64,000 nt of DNA from NCBI GenBank assembly GCA_015680685.1, contig MNCI01013723.1:443106-507105 (forward strand). The letters run 5' to 3'. Shown piece after piece: positions 1-11,831 of the stretch. The position numbers and the translations under genes are program-made. The notes under the pieces were generated by a model. It was not told where the DNA came from. It saw only the letters and a program-made list of their open reading frames with translations, and ran no database searches. Source of the stretch: Gnetum montanum. Its lineage: Eukaryota; Streptophyta; Gnetopsida; Gnetales; Gnetaceae. Every line of letters starts with the position of its first letter. The stretch's first letter is position 1.

Positions 1-726
1 ACTTAGAGTAGCACACGCACAAGTAGAGAATGCAGTGATCTTGCTTGGCCTCTTCATTAGGTTTAGGTGGTAGGTCGTAATCTTGAAGTAGGTCCTCTTT
101 ACCTTAGTGAGTGCACCATGCTCCTTACAGTCCAGTCCATAGAACCATTGGACCCATTTCCTTTTGACATCGGGAATTTTCTTATGTAGAAATTTCTAGT
201 TGCCCTAGTGTCAGGCAACTCAAGGGCCTTTATAATGGCCTTGATCGAGTAGGACACACTAATGTCCTTGATTTTCATAATCACATTCACCTATCGATTA
301 TTCTAAAAGAGGTAAGTCCCTCTCATGTAACACTTTCCATTGAAATTGAGGATGCACCACATGGAAAATTATTATAGTTGTGTCTTTACCTCTTCTAGTG
401 TGAGGTCCAAGAAGGAACCAAAGTTGAGTTCTTGAAGAATTATACTTTGGACCTCCTTAGAATGGATTTGTTTTAGGCAAGTAATGATTAAGGTGACTTC
501 CAAATTTGGTCCAGGCCTTGGCACATCATCTTGCCTAGACTATCCTTTTTCTATAGTGGGAATCTAATGAATAGATTCCACTTTGGGCTCCTTTTGAAGA
601 GGTCCTATGACATGTGTCTATGCTTTGCCTTCTTAGGGTTGTTATGGCTGCTGGCCCCTTCCCCCTCTTGGGGCCACTTCTCCCATGGTTAGGATGATCC
701 TTCTTCTACAATCTCTTTGGCACCAT
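1..726 (-). pseudogene. A 3' ORF, N-terminal part, cut by left edge
   Basis: Extra ORF after integrase, start ATG at 726 (MVPKRL, then a stop). It matches the N-terminal quarter of C's 3' ORF. The piece at 1-110 reads TKVKRTYFKITTYHLNL, parallel to TKMEHAYFKITNYHLNP in C (27,010-26,960). A 63-codon open stretch is at 99-290. Stops are present, so the copy is dead. The function is unknown; see the C entry. Confidence 0.6.
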
Positions 727-1140
727 TTGTGATCACACACATCGCTAAGGATTAGTGCTTTATGTGTAACTTATAACACTTTGATACCTTGTCCCATTTG
801 GCTAGTTATACTTAGGCTAATTTGTGATCATGGTAGATTGATTATTTTATTATAATGGCTACCTGAGTTTGTTGGTGAGGTTTAACTTAGGCGAATTAGT
901 GATGTTTAATATTATTTTATTAGTTTAATCATTTGCAAGTTAGAATAAGTCCAAAAAAATTTTCATCAAAAACCATAGGTTTGTGGCCCCCATGACATAA
1001 AGCTCACCTTTAGTAGCTGAAGGGTCAAAGAATAAGTTGATTCAGGTAGGCAGTTAGGAAGTTATAGGCTCGGGAAGGTTATGGGCTTTGAAAATTACAA
1101 ATACTTATGAGGAAAATGTGAAATTTTTTGTAACTCCCAT

Positions 1141-1225
1141 CACATATTTATTTTATTTTTGTGCTACATCGACGAGAATGCATCGACACATCAAGCTTCG
1201 TCCACTAGGATGCATTGACTCAACC
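1141..1225 (-). promoter_or_regulatory. U3-like TATA plus GATGCATC cluster upstream of A 3' ORF
   Basis: In sense the block reads several GATGCATC/GTCGATGCAT units followed by AAAATAAAATAAATATGTG. The order and words copy the U3-TATA part of the family's LTRs (for example 16,321-16,455). The matching block in C is at 28,272-28,355. It lies about 415 bp before the 3' ORF start at 726. Confidence 0.5.
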
Positions 1226-1699
1226 AAAAATAAAAATTTTTACAATTGAAAAACCAGGTAAGGAAAAGGAGTATTGTCATTAAATTGGGGTCCAAAGGAA
1301 GCCACAAAAGCCTAGAATAAGGACAAATTCTTGAAGATGGCTAGGAATACATTTGAAAAGGAGATTTAGTAGGAGATTAATTGCCAAGGAGTGCAAAACT
1401 TGGATGTACTGAGGTGGAAAATAGAGGTTTTAAAAGCAAAATGCCTAAGGGATAAGGAACTTAACCATCCCAGATAAGAAGTATGCAAGTGGGTCCTCCT
1501 TATAGTAGGATTATGTCCTTAATGCCCTTTCATGCTCTCAAACCAAGGAGTTTGTAGGCCCCAAGGATGATTAATGGTTGTGGATGGTTAAAAACTAAAT
1601 CATCAGAGAAACCATTAAAGAATTAAGACCATCTCAAAATGAACCCATCAATATAATCATGAGACTAGGTAGTGAGGTGGTACATGGGAATATCATATG

Positions 1700-1702
<3 letters not shown>

Positions 1703-1737
<35 letters not shown>
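1703..1737. repeat. (GA)17 microsatellite
   Basis: An uninterrupted GA run in A's spacer. The matching place in C (about 28,845) has only GAGAGA, so the run grew after the two copies separated. Confidence 0.95.
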
Positions 1738-1740
<3 letters not shown>

Positions 1741-1919
1741 GGAATGGAGTCCCGCATTTTGGTCACATGAAGTTCCTTGTAGAGGATGTGATTAGTATGA
1801 CTTGATAGCTTTCATCTTTAGTTAGAATTAAGACCATCCATTTCTAGTGACTTTGCATTAGCACATTAGCACATTCCCCCCTTCAATATATAGGTACATC
1901 CCCACAAACCACTCACCAT

Positions 1920-2065
1920 TCCAAAGAAAGAAGAAAAGAGAAGAAGGAAGTAAAAGGTGCCTTAGTTAGAGGGGTGCCTTCAGGCACAGGTAACATGTCT
2001 TTCTAGCCCCATTACTAGTGCTTATAGCCTATTATTGTGTCTAAGGGGTGTGTTTTGAATTCCCA
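1920..2065 (-). promoter_or_regulatory. Conserved block upstream of A 3' ORF
   Basis: A block shared with C (29,038-29,180), B (11,265-11,440, plus strand) and, degenerate, D. In sense it reads a GGGAATTC-like start, ACTAGTAATGGGGCTAGAAA, GACATGTTACC, a short hairpin GTGCCTGAAGGCAC (1,974-1,987), then CCCCTCTAACTAAGG and a roughly 30-base pyrimidine tract (1,922-1,950). CTAAC plus a long pyrimidine tract looks like a plant intron 3' end. It could mark a splice acceptor for a 3' ORF transcript. The sequence conservation is seen; the function is inference. Confidence 0.55.
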
Positions 2066-2879
2066 TTGTTGTTTTTTTTTTCTTTTTTGCCAATTGGAAC
2101 CACACCATGCAAAGACATTACTTCTTGTTTATTGATCAATGTAGGAATGGTGAAGAATCCATGGAAATACTCATGCAACCTTGGATGGTAGGTAGGTGCA
2201 AAAGTTGTCAAATATCCTTGAAGGCATACCCTTGTTCATCCACTTAATTTTTCCCAAGTTTGGAAAGTGCCAAGGTCACAAATTCATTATAAGTTGTTAT
2301 TAAGAAAGGATCTCATATTTCTGAAATGAGGAAACACCATAGAGTTGTGTGGAATGGTGGATGGCGTAAACTCACTACCTAATATCATGAAAAAATCAAT
2401 GTTCCATTAATTAATGTGAATATTATAAGATGAAATCTAGTCATTTTCAATCAAGTAAACAATGAAAGTTACAAACCATCATCAATCGACAACTGTATTG
2501 AGCACTAAATTCCTGATAGTAATAAAGAAAATGAAGACACATAAGAAAAGTCCAAATAAGGTAAAATATAGCAAAAGTTATAAGATATTCAAGAAAATTA
2601 AAAACATATGAAAAACAAAAAAGTTGAAAACTAAGGAGCCACTCATATAGTATCAGCATGGACAAGCATCTCCCCCATGAGTAAGTTGGAATGAGTAGAT
2701 CTAGAAAATTGAACATGCATGTTCATTAGCTGAGTATTTTGTTCCATTGGTTGTTCTTGGTTCAAGAAAAGGTTTAAGTTATTGGGTGTTAACGAAAAAT
2801 ATTTTATTTGGGCTATTAGGATGGTATATCATCATGGCCTCAGATGGAAAGGTTTCGTATATAATGTAAGGGTCCTTCC
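2066..2879 (-). other. A spacer after integrase
   Basis: AT-rich, non-coding; matches 29,190-29,890 of C. A T-rich run lies at about 2,069-2,088, next to the conserved block. A chance 89-codon frame at 2,447-2,716 is hydrophobic only because the other strand is A-rich. Confidence 0.5.
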
Positions 2880-4135
2880 ATAATTTTTGAAATTTTTTTC
2901 ATTGAGGCACATGCATGGGGTTCTAGTAGAGCACCTTCTCCCCTAGTTAAAACTTTACCTTCTGAATCTTAAGGTCATGACATTGTTTGTTATGTGCCTT
3001 GTGAACTTCATTCAATGGTAGGATCACTAATCTATTCTTGTCTAGCATGTTGAGATACATCAGTCTTTCTCTTTAGGCTAGACTTAAGTCCAAGTCAAGG
3101 TCATAGGTTGTTGCAAGTGTATAGAGCTCAACTTGGATGGGAAGAGTTGGAAGTTTTCCATACATGAGCTCATCGAGAGAATGCCCAATAGGAAGTTTCC
3201 ACATTGAATGATAAGCCCAAAGAGTATCATTGAGTTTGTTGCTCTTTCTATATTTATTAGTTGTTCATGTTAATATTTTGGTAATTTCCCTATTAATAAC
3301 CTTAGCTTCATTGTTAGCTTGGGGGTGGTAAGGAGTTGTTAGTTTATGTTCAACCCCCAAGCATTGCATAAAATTTTGAAAATTGACACTTGTAAAGTTT
3401 GTTTCATTATCAGAAATTAGTGGTCATGGCACACCAAACCTATCGACAACATTTTGTTATACAAACTATGCTACTATAGAGGATGAACAATTGGTGACAA
3501 CAATGGCTTCAAACCATTTGGTATAGTAGCCAATAGCCATGATTATGTAGGCCTTTTTGTTTAACATAGGGTTGATGGACCTTATGAAATTAATCTCCCA
3601 AAGATTGAAAGGCTCTAATGGTTGGATCCACTATTGTGGTCCTTCCATGCGTATGGTCATACCTCCATCATGTTGGCACTAGTCATAGGAATGGAAGAAG
3701 TGATGGGCATCCTAGAAGATTGTGGGCCAAAAATATCCTACTATGAGGATCTTAATGGATGTTCTTCTCCTAGCATAATGGTCCCCACAAGGGCCCTCAT
3801 GTGCATCTTGAAGGACTTAAAGTTGATCTACATCAGGGACACATCATCGTACTAGGCCATCGATGAAACTCTTGTACAGGTTGCCCTTGGTTCTTATGAA
3901 GTGCTTGACTTAATGAACAAACTATTATTTCTTCCTCTGGTTCCATTCCTATGACATCTCCTAGGTGAGTAGATAGGAGATGATGTTATTGTACCAAGTT
4001 GTTTCCTTGGGAGTTGAAACATTAATAGCACTAGTAATGAGGAGTTCATTAGGAGATTGATTAGATAATGAGCTCTCCTCCTCCTTACTATTCCATCACA
4101 ATTGAGACAAGTGATCAACTACCACATTCTTGGTT
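2880..4135 (-). pseudogene. pol: A integrase (decayed)
   Basis: Integrase of A, collinear with C's at 29,890-31,215. The second catalytic site reads LISDNETNFTS (near 3,425-3,395). The third reads TPYHPQANNEAKVINR, with lysine (3,301-3,303) where the catalytic glutamate belongs (C keeps ANSYAEV). The C-terminal part, with LVYGK-like and LDLSL-like text, runs to about 2,900. Stops and frame changes are frequent. A zinc-binding start is not clear. Confidence 0.8.
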
Positions 4136-5335
4136 CCCTTTCAGTCAACCATCATAAAATCAAACTCTTGGAGGATTACCAACCATCATATGACATGGGG
4201 GGGCTCACTGTTGGTTTGATCATTAGAAACTGTATGGCATTGTGGTTGGTGTGCATAAACACTTTGTACCTAAGCACATAGTGCCTAAACTTTTCTAGGG
4301 TATACACCATGACTATAAGCTCCTTTTTAGTGGTGGTGTATTTGAGTTGTGCACAATGCTTTTGCTTACATAATGAATGTAATATGGACGTTTTTGATTG
4401 TCTAACTATGTAAGCATAGCCTCCAAGGCATAATTGGATGCATCTATCATGATGTGGAATGGCTTGAACTAGTCTCCTGCTTGTAGAATTAGAGTTTCTA
4501 TGAGCTTATACTTTAGTTGTTGGAATGCATTTTCACATTTCTTGATTTAGACAAATAGTGCATCTTTCTTAGTAAGTTCTACCAATAGCTTGGTGATCTT
4601 TGAAATTTTTTTGATAAAGTGCCAGTAATAACTAACGTGGCCAAGGAATGACCTGACATCCTTCACTATTTCGAGTTGTCTGGTTATTCCTTGAATGATC
4701 CTTATTTTCTCTAGGTCCACCTTGATCACTTTATTTAAGATTCAATGCCCCAAGACAATGCCCTTCATCAGGTGGCTCTTTTGACAATTGAGTTGTAAGT
4801 TGGTCTCCACACATCTTTTAAGCACTTGCTCAAGGTGGTCCAAGGCTTGCTCAAATATGGTCCCATAGGTTGAGAAGTCATACATGAAGACTTCTATTCC
4901 ACTACTGATCTATTCCTGGAAGATGCTAAGGACCAATCATTGAAATGTGGTGGGAGCATTGCATAAGCTAAAGGGCATCTTTCAATATGCAAAAGTCCCT
5001 CAAGGACTTGTAAACATTGTAGTGACCTAGTCTTCAGATGCGATCTAAATTTGGTTATAGCCACTATAACCATCTAGAAAGCTATAGTAATAATGCCCCA
5101 CAATAGTATCTAGCACCTGATCCACAAATGGTAATGGAAAATGATCATTGTAAGTTGTCATGTTTAACAACTTGAAGTCTATACAAACTCTACATTTTCT
5201 CCTTTTTTGGGCATAATAACAAGTAGGCTAACCCACTCGCTATTTGTAATAAGATAAATGAACTCAACCTTGAGGAGTTGTTCAATCTCCTCTTTAATGA
5301 TTTGCTTGAGTTTTGGGCTCAAGCATCTTTGTGGC
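4136..5335 (-). pseudogene. pol: A reverse transcriptase and RNase H (decayed)
   Basis: RT starts with CLSPKLKQIIKEEIEQLL (5,333-5,275 on the minus strand) followed by SEWVSLLVIMPKK. The catalytic box reads VFMYDFSTYG at about 4,890-4,865, where VFMDDFSVYG is expected, so one catalytic aspartate is tyrosine (4,877-4,885). The C-terminal RT (4,547-4,729) keeps VDLEKIRIIQG, then DVRSFLGHVSYYWHFIKK and LTKKDALF, a standard Ty3/gypsy signature. RNase H follows to about 4,150 with several stops. The wording (LNPKLK-type, RSFLGHxxYY) fits the Athila lineage. Confidence 0.85.
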
Positions 5336-5899
5336 TATCTCTATGGTTTAATGGAGGAATTTGTATAAATTCTATGCTAGTGTATCATTGGATCAATTCC
5401 TATTAACTATGATATATCTAGGAAAAAGTTGTTGGCCATTTGTTGACAACCTCGAATAATTTCTTTTTCTGTACAGGAGCAAGTGTGGAATTGATAATTA
5501 TTGGCTTGCCATTGTTTAGGAATGCATACTTCATTCCTACCAATAGAGCCTCTAATTTAAGGGGCTCTTACTTAAAATTTTTAGGGATCTCCAACTCTTT
5601 CTAATGAATCTTACTTTGTGCATTAGAGAGTTGGTGATGGTGTTGCTCCAACTTATCCATGCTTTCCACATAGGAGCTGGTGAAGCTCTTAGTTAGTTTC
5701 ATGCATTTTGTTGATCTAACCACATTTTTAGTTGTTAGTCACTAAGTGCCCTCCTATTTAGTGGCTATTGCCTATAGGCACCTTTCAACCTCTATGATAT
5801 TTGCACACTGATTGCATGTCTAAAGTGAGGTGTCCTTGATGGTCCATAGTTTTTTCACGTAGTGGCACCCTATGTCACTGTACATGATGCATGGAACTT
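5336..5899 (-). other. A linker between protease and RT
   Basis: Matches 32,480-33,070 of C. In gypsy pol this is the variable connector. No open frame or motif remains. Confidence 0.55.
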
Positions 5900-6360
5900 T
5901 CTTATTCTTAGTTTTTTAAAATTCATTTTCCTTAAAAATTTTCATAGAATGGTCTTTGATCCCCAACATTGCATCTATGGTGCTCAGCCATGCTCTTACC
6001 ATGATGATAGGGAAGTTCCCTTTGTTATTTTCCACATGGATTACCAGAACATGAGCAAGATATAACCATCCATAAATGATGATCACAATGTATTTCACCA
6101 ATCCTAAAGGAAGAGTGATGGATTGGTTTGCCAAATCTAGTTTGATGTTGCTCTTTTTTAAGGGGGACAGGTTCCAGGCTTTGTACATTTCTTGCAAAAT
6201 CAAGTTCACTCCTAAACTTGAATCCAAAAGAGCCTTGCACAATTCATTTTTGGTGATCCATAAATAGATAAGGGGGCTCCTAGGATTAGATATCTTCTTG
6301 TGAAGATGACCAGCCTTGATCCAATCTATGACCGCATGGATCAACATGATAGTGTACAAC
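5900..6360 (-). pseudogene. A aspartic protease (decayed)
   Basis: Open for 147 codons (5,916-6,359). The active-site segment reads ALLDSSLGVNLI, against the normal ALCDLGASVNLM, so an aspartate is kept but the D-x-G-A core is altered. It continues with LDLANQSITLPLGLVKYIV and the strand-and-flap motif FPIIMVRAWLSTIDAMLGI (normally VPLILGRPFL), the pattern of Athila-type retropepsins. It sits between gag and RT as expected. A linker of about 560 bp without an open frame separates it from RT. Confidence 0.8.
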
Positions 6361-7043
6361 TAGGGAGCACTTTGGTTAAAAGGTTGCTTAATAGAAATTT
6401 CAGAGGTGGAAGTAGTTGGGTTAATAACCATAGGTGTTTGTTAGGGCTTTGTGGGGCTATTGGTTATGAAGAATGGCCTTTTGCGAATCTTAGATTTAGA
6501 ACGACTCGACTAAGGATCTAGTTGTAAGTTTACTACCCTCATAATGTTCCTTTGCTATGGCTGGGTAGGTATCTCATCCTACATGGATGAAGTAGGTGGT
6601 AGAGGGGTTGAAGATGGTGATGTAGGAGTCGAAGAGTGTTAAGGAGACAGTAAGGAAATGGGGACTTCCCCCTTGGAAAAGGTGCTTTGTAGTATTTAGG
6701 AGGATAATAGTGATGTGGGAAGGAAGTGTGACTTGAAGAGTCACATTGGGAGATCAACTACTAAACATAATACCCATATGGATCTAGTTAGCAATAAGGA
6801 AACTGCTACCTTAGAGGTGGCATCCCCCATGACTATGGGTGTTTCCATTGCTAGTATTGTTCCTGAGGTTGAGATGGCACTCCACTCGAATAGTAAGCTT
6901 ATTGGTGGAATTTCTACCAATAGTTGCCTTGTGGATAAGGTAATCACTTGGGTGCTTGCCATTTTTCCAATCTAGAATTTAGAGCATACATCCTAGATTC
7001 TTGTAGGTGTGACAAGATAGGGTAACATCCCTTGGAATGTTCA
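6361..7043 (-). pseudogene. gag: A gag C-terminal part and linker, left of B
   Basis: Continuation of A's gag after B, matching 33,500-34,187 of C. It is coding-like but without a single open frame. The region has tyrosine/proline-rich text on the minus strand (SFPHHYYPPKYYKAPFP near 6,730-6,680), typical of low-complexity gag tails. The stretch ends where the protease frame starts. The exact joint with B is at about 7,043/7,044. Confidence 0.6.
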
Positions 7044-7797
7044 TAAATATGCATGCTCCCACTACGTATTTGACATATTTTGTCAATAGAGTAGCCAAAT
7101 CCTTACAGTTTTATTCCATAGTCCTAGAGAATAACTAGTTAGTGCCTGCAGTGTGGATCTGAGTCAATTGTAGGATGTCTTATTCGAATGGCAATGTACT
7201 TGGTCACATTCCATGAATGATAATAGGATTGAGATTGAGTCTTATTCATTGTAGCACTTTGACTTATATTAAATTTACTTTTAATGTAATTTATAGTTCA
7301 TGTACTTAGTTAATATTTACATTTCCATGCATATTAATGAATTGGCAGAATGAGTGTGACTAGTTTTAAGTGTAAACATATATTTTCTTGGTAATCCTAG
7401 CAACATTATTGATTGGTTTGCCCAGTAGTGTAGCGCTTGGTAATCCCAGTAGTGGATACATGGGTTTAAGACATGTACAATAAGCTAGGAATACATACTC
7501 ATCAGCTGTAGGCTAGTTTAGACTTTACTTTCTATTGCAAATTTGACCAAATAATTAATTTCTCTATTATCGTTAAGATTGGCATAAGGTTAAAACAACA
7601 TCAACCATCATATGGCTCACTTTGGACTAAATCATACATGACAAAGCTACCACTAGTCTAAGTGGGAAGACAACAAACTACGATTAATGCTTAACAATCT
7701 AGATGCATAACTAGTCCCATTCATAGAATTCGATCAGGTTTCATGTGAACACTTGTAATTCGTATGGTTGGGTCTAGGGGGTCCCTACCACTCATCA
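7044..7797 (+). repeat. 5' LTR of B, U3 truncated
   Basis: Direct repeat of 12,957-13,710. It starts abruptly inside the LTR at TAAATATGCATGCTCC, right of the TATA region, and ends ...CTCATCA one base before the PBS. It carries the TTGGTAATCCCAGTAGTG motifs at about 7,395-7,465. Confidence 0.9.
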
Positions 7798-7798
7798 T

Positions 7799-7817
7799 TG
7801 GCGCCATTGCTAGGGAT
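7799..7817 (+). promoter_or_regulatory. B primer-binding site, tRNA-Asp
   Basis: TGGCGCCATTGCTAGGGAT, 16 of 19 bases identical to the complement of the plant tRNA-Asp 3' end. This is the best-preserved PBS in the window. Confidence 0.9.
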
Positions 7818-7922
7818 GGTGCTAGTTATCTAGATTAGTTATATTATACATGATCGCTATAAATGTATTAATGATTTATCTTTTGAAAAATTTTAAAATT
7901 TGAAGTCACACACGATAAGAAC

Positions 7923-9960
7923 ATGTCTTCTTCACATAGAATCAATAATGCATCATATAATGAAACCTCTCATAAGAGAAATGATAAGATCTATATTGAA
8001 AAGAATTAATGTGAAAAACCTCAAGTAGGGGCTTCGTATGTTCATTTTGACCCTTACTACACTCAAGGATTTCGTTCAACTATTGTAGATAATCCTAGAG
8101 GAGATGGAGTAAGTCCTAGATCAAGGAGGACCTCAAGGCCTAAGATCTCCTCTAAACATAGAAAAGATAGATTAAGGAACCATGGGGGAAGATATAGTAG
8201 CCATGGTGATTCTCCCAGTTCCCCATATTCCTGTTCCTCTTTAACATCGGGTCAAGATAAAGATAGAAATTGAACCCAAGGGAAAAATCAAAGATATCAA
8301 GATGAACATAGACAAGATCATCATAATCAGATGAATAGAAATATAGATTATCACCATGACATGTTTGATTCAAATGAATCCTTATTGGCTACTAGGGGTC
8401 TAACATAGATTTGGAAGGTAGTTCAAATATTCCAAAGGCATCAAAGGGACAATCACATTAAATGACTTGATATCGACAAAATTCCTAAATTTAGGGGAGG
8501 GTACAATTGTAGGCCACAACATCATTTACAAGCCTCCCATGATGGTTGTGCCTTGTAAAATATTAAACACAAGTGGAAAAAGCTTACACTCTTTCCTAGG
8601 ACACTAATAGATGAAGCTAAAAGTTGATATAGATCCTTGGAACCTGATTTCATTTACTGATGGTCCATAATGCTGGAGCTCTTTAATATAAAATACCAAA
8701 CCTATGCGAGAATGTCCAACCTAAGAAAACAAATCCAAGGATGGAACTAAGAAAAACATGAATCCTTGGATGTGGCTTTGGATAGATAATATTCTCTATC
8801 ACATATATGTCCAGGCCATGATTTTTCTCAAAAAGAGCAACTTTTCGACATCATAGATGGGCTTCATAATGAAATGAGAGAGACTCTTTGGATTTATGCC
8901 CAAGGTTGATTATACAAATTGAAAGCCTATCAGATACAAAGGCTAATAAAGTAGGTGGCAAAAGAAGGAGAGTTATGTAAATGAGAGAATGTAGAGGAAT
9001 ACAACCGGGATCCAACTCTTCAAAAGAAGAGGATCCATATCTATGATAAGGAAAAGGAGGTTGTTCTCAATGAGGTGATTTCAGAACAAACCTTGCCAAT
9101 ACAAAAGTCTATTAATGAGCTTAAAGAAAGGCTAGATAAGATGTGGGAGTTGATAAATGACAAAGTTACAACTTACGTAAAAACCATAGAGGAGACAATA
9201 ACACAAAAAGAATCAAGTGATTAATATAAGAAGAGGAAAATGAACCAAGAAACCAGTAGGAACACTTATTGGCAAAAAGGAAAAATGATTGTAGGTGAAG
9301 AGGCCATAAACTCAACCACAGAAGATGATGATGGAGGCAACATCTTTGTATATGATCATCCAAATGGCTATTGTCCAATCATGTTACATCTACATGAGTG
9401 TTGGGCTTTTGATTTGAATCCCAAGTTCATACAAAAGAAAATGCCTAGGAAATTACCTTTTTTATAAGATAATTATAGACAATCCTACAATCAATTGTAC
9501 TATCCTATTGGGACTTCTTATCAGCCTCAAAACTATCATCAACTGTAGTGGTGAAACCCATAGGCATGGGGGAGGCCATCATCAAACTAGCACTACCCTT
9601 ACTACCAACTAGAACTTTACAAATATTATGTTCAACAACCTATTTCCCCAACTGGTTCTACTTCCTCTACCTCAAATGACTACTACCACTCTCTCAAATA
9701 TCATCAACCCACAATATCTTCTATGGGATCACCACCTCACACTTCTCATCCGCCATCATGTCCTTAATATTCTCATACTTCCCTCCATCACATGCCACCA
9801 CCAACAACATAGGAAGATTTGGAACCACAACATCAATGAAAGAATGTCACTTGTGCTGTGAACATACATGAAAATGATAATGCTAGTACATCTCAACCAC
9901 AACCTTGGAAACTTCCTTTAGGGTAGTTTCCTCACACAAGCACAAAACTTGTAGACTTAT
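7923..9960 (+). pseudogene. gag: B gag (decayed)
   Basis: Gag from the ATG at 7,923 (MSSSHRINNASYNETSHKR). It has a long basic, serine- and arginine-rich N-terminal third (near 8,100-8,340), then a capsid beginning LDIDKIPKFRGGYN (8,466-8,510), with LTLFPRTLIDEAKS near 8,584-8,630, aligned to C's LKLFPRTLIKEAKI. A coiled-coil-like stretch (ELKERLDKMWELINDKV, 9,118-9,170) follows. A cysteine/histidine element, CPIMLHLHECWAFD at about 9,374-9,415, stands where a nucleocapsid finger is expected. Then comes a Q/Y/P/S-rich tail. Stops occur within every long frame, so it is not functional. The start is chosen because C and A begin at the same place relative to their PBS. Confidence 0.75.
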
Positions 9961-10740
9961 TGGCACATAAAAACCCATATAAGGCCAATTTGGTGCAACA
10001 CCCTTCCTTACAAAAATGATGTCTCCTAATCATACACAAAAGCCAACAATCATCATCACTCTAACAAAGGAAGAAAATGATGAATCGATCATTGTGGAGG
10101 GACAAAAACCTCCATTCATCACTAATAATGATAAAGGATGCAACTGTGAGCTGGAAGTTTAAAATATTCAAAAAACCCCTATATTGATCCATCATAAAGT
10201 TCAGAAACAAGTGTGTGAGCAAAAACTAGTTTATGTAGTAGCCACTAAACTAGAAGGCATCCAGTGGCTTGGAAATAAGAGTGCAAAATCATTTAACAGA
10301 TGCATGGAACCAACCAATCCACTTATTAGTTCTAAAATTATGGAAATGGATCAAACAAAGAACCTAGATGCAGACATCTTACATCAAAAAAAGATATTAA
10401 ACAAGGACATTTGTGAATTAAGATAAAAAATCAATAAGAAGAAGGAAACACATATGGATCCTCTAAAAAGGAAATACCTTCAAGTCTAGTTTAAGATATG
10501 TCTCCCAATTGAAATGAGATTATCATCAATGTTAGATGTGCTACCATGTGAATGATTAAATCAACAAAGATGATAAATGGAAAAACTATGGTGGTGTACA
10601 ATCCATTTCCCAAATGCTCAATGATAAGATTAGTCTTAGGGGAGATGCCCCATCCTAATGTAAGAACTAATAAGTGCTTTTCACTTTTTTGTTTTACAAT
10701 TTTTTATCATTTTCCCATTTCTCTCACCATTTTCTAATTC
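9961..10740 (+). pseudogene. B post-gag remnant, linker before protease
   Basis: Coding-like sequence, with the best open frame at 10,184-10,426 (80 codons). ITLTKEENDESIIVEGQKPP near 10,060-10,110 resembles the spacer that precedes protease in Athila-type elements. No D-x-G active site is reached. The internal deletion that removed pol must lie after this. Confidence 0.5.
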
Positions 10741-11264
10741 TTAATATGTTTTTCATTTCTTTATATTTTTCATTTCTTTTCTTTATAATTTTCTCTTTTC
10801 TTGAGTCATTTTCTTCATGTTTTCATTAATAATATTACCAGTCATGATGTAAAAGTCAACGCTATGTGTTGGGTTTTTGTGCTATGTTATAAAGATGATT
10901 ACGTAATTGTGTGAAGTAGTGAGAGCACCTCATCCATCCCTCTGGTTCTCTAAACAAAAAGGTCTTTTATCATGAAAGAAATTTTGTTCTTCTTTCATGA
11001 AACTAGAATTAATTAATGATCATTATACCTTGAAGAAAGAGGAAAAGACCAAGTAGGTATGGTAAAGGATGTGACCTCAAGGGGATTTGTTTGGTTCTCT
11101 TCTTAACTTCATTCATGTGGTATATGGCTCCTCTAGGAATGTATCATCACTCCTCCATCAACCAATAAATAGGAAGCTATGTCTGTGCACAATGTGATTC
11201 CCATTTCAAAAAAATATAAAATTAAAAAAACAACAACAACAAAAGAAAAAAAAGAAAAAAAATT
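10741..11264 (+). other. B non-coding spacer
   Basis: T-rich then A-rich sequence (TTTTC runs to about 10,830; A-rich runs at 11,205-11,265 next to the conserved block, matching the T-rich run at 2,069-2,088 in A). The pol deletion breakpoint is presumably here or just before. Confidence 0.5.
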
Positions 11265-11440
11265 AATAATGGGAATTCAAAGCACACTTGTTAGACACAA
11301 TAATGGATTATAAGCACTAGTTATGGGGCTAGAAAGACATGTTATCCATGTCTAAAGGCACCCCTCTAACTAAGGCCCTTTCTTCCTTATTCTTTTTCTT
11401 CTCTTTTTGTAGTGATGATTGTTCTTGGTGATGGTTGTGG
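11265..11440 (+). promoter_or_regulatory. Conserved block of B with intron-3'-end-like signal
   Basis: Same block as in A and C, in sense on the plus strand: GGGAATTCAAAGC, ACTAGTTATGGGGCTAGAAA, GACATGTTATCC, then CCCCTCTAACTAAGG, a long pyrimidine tract (11,371-11,408) and TTTTTGTAG at about 11,404-11,412. The layout CTAAC, pyrimidines, TTGTAG matches a plant branch point and 3' splice site. Conserved although B lost both pol and the 3' ORF. Confidence 0.55.
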
Positions 11441-11800
11441 ACTCATGATGATCAACGGAAAGGAACACATCAATGAAAGATTACTGTTAATGGTATGGAC
11501 TTGGTTTGAAACTTAGATGGATAGGTATGCTAGTTATTTTAATCACACTCGACATAAGAATCTCTTGCAGACATGGTAAAGCACCTTACATTCCCATCTC
11601 TGCAATCCCTTCTTATTCCATTATTCACTTCAATGTTGCATGCAATTATGAGCCCAATGGTTTTGTGTAGTATGGTACAAGATCCCAACCAAGGTAGTTG
11701 TGTGTTGTTTGGAATAAAGGCATGGTCTACATTTAATTTTTAGGGTTCCCACAAACATCTATAAAAGTGGTTATGCTAGGACATTATGGTAGGAGCTTGC

Positions 11801-11831
<31 letters not shown>

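Larger units (their letters stand above)
727..1919 (-). other. A spacer between conserved block and 3' ORF
   Basis: Non-coding, collinear with 27,649-29,038 of C, including a stretch at 958-1,130 that C has in duplicate. It contains the U3-like block and the (GA)17 run listed separately. No gene is seen. Confidence 0.55.
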
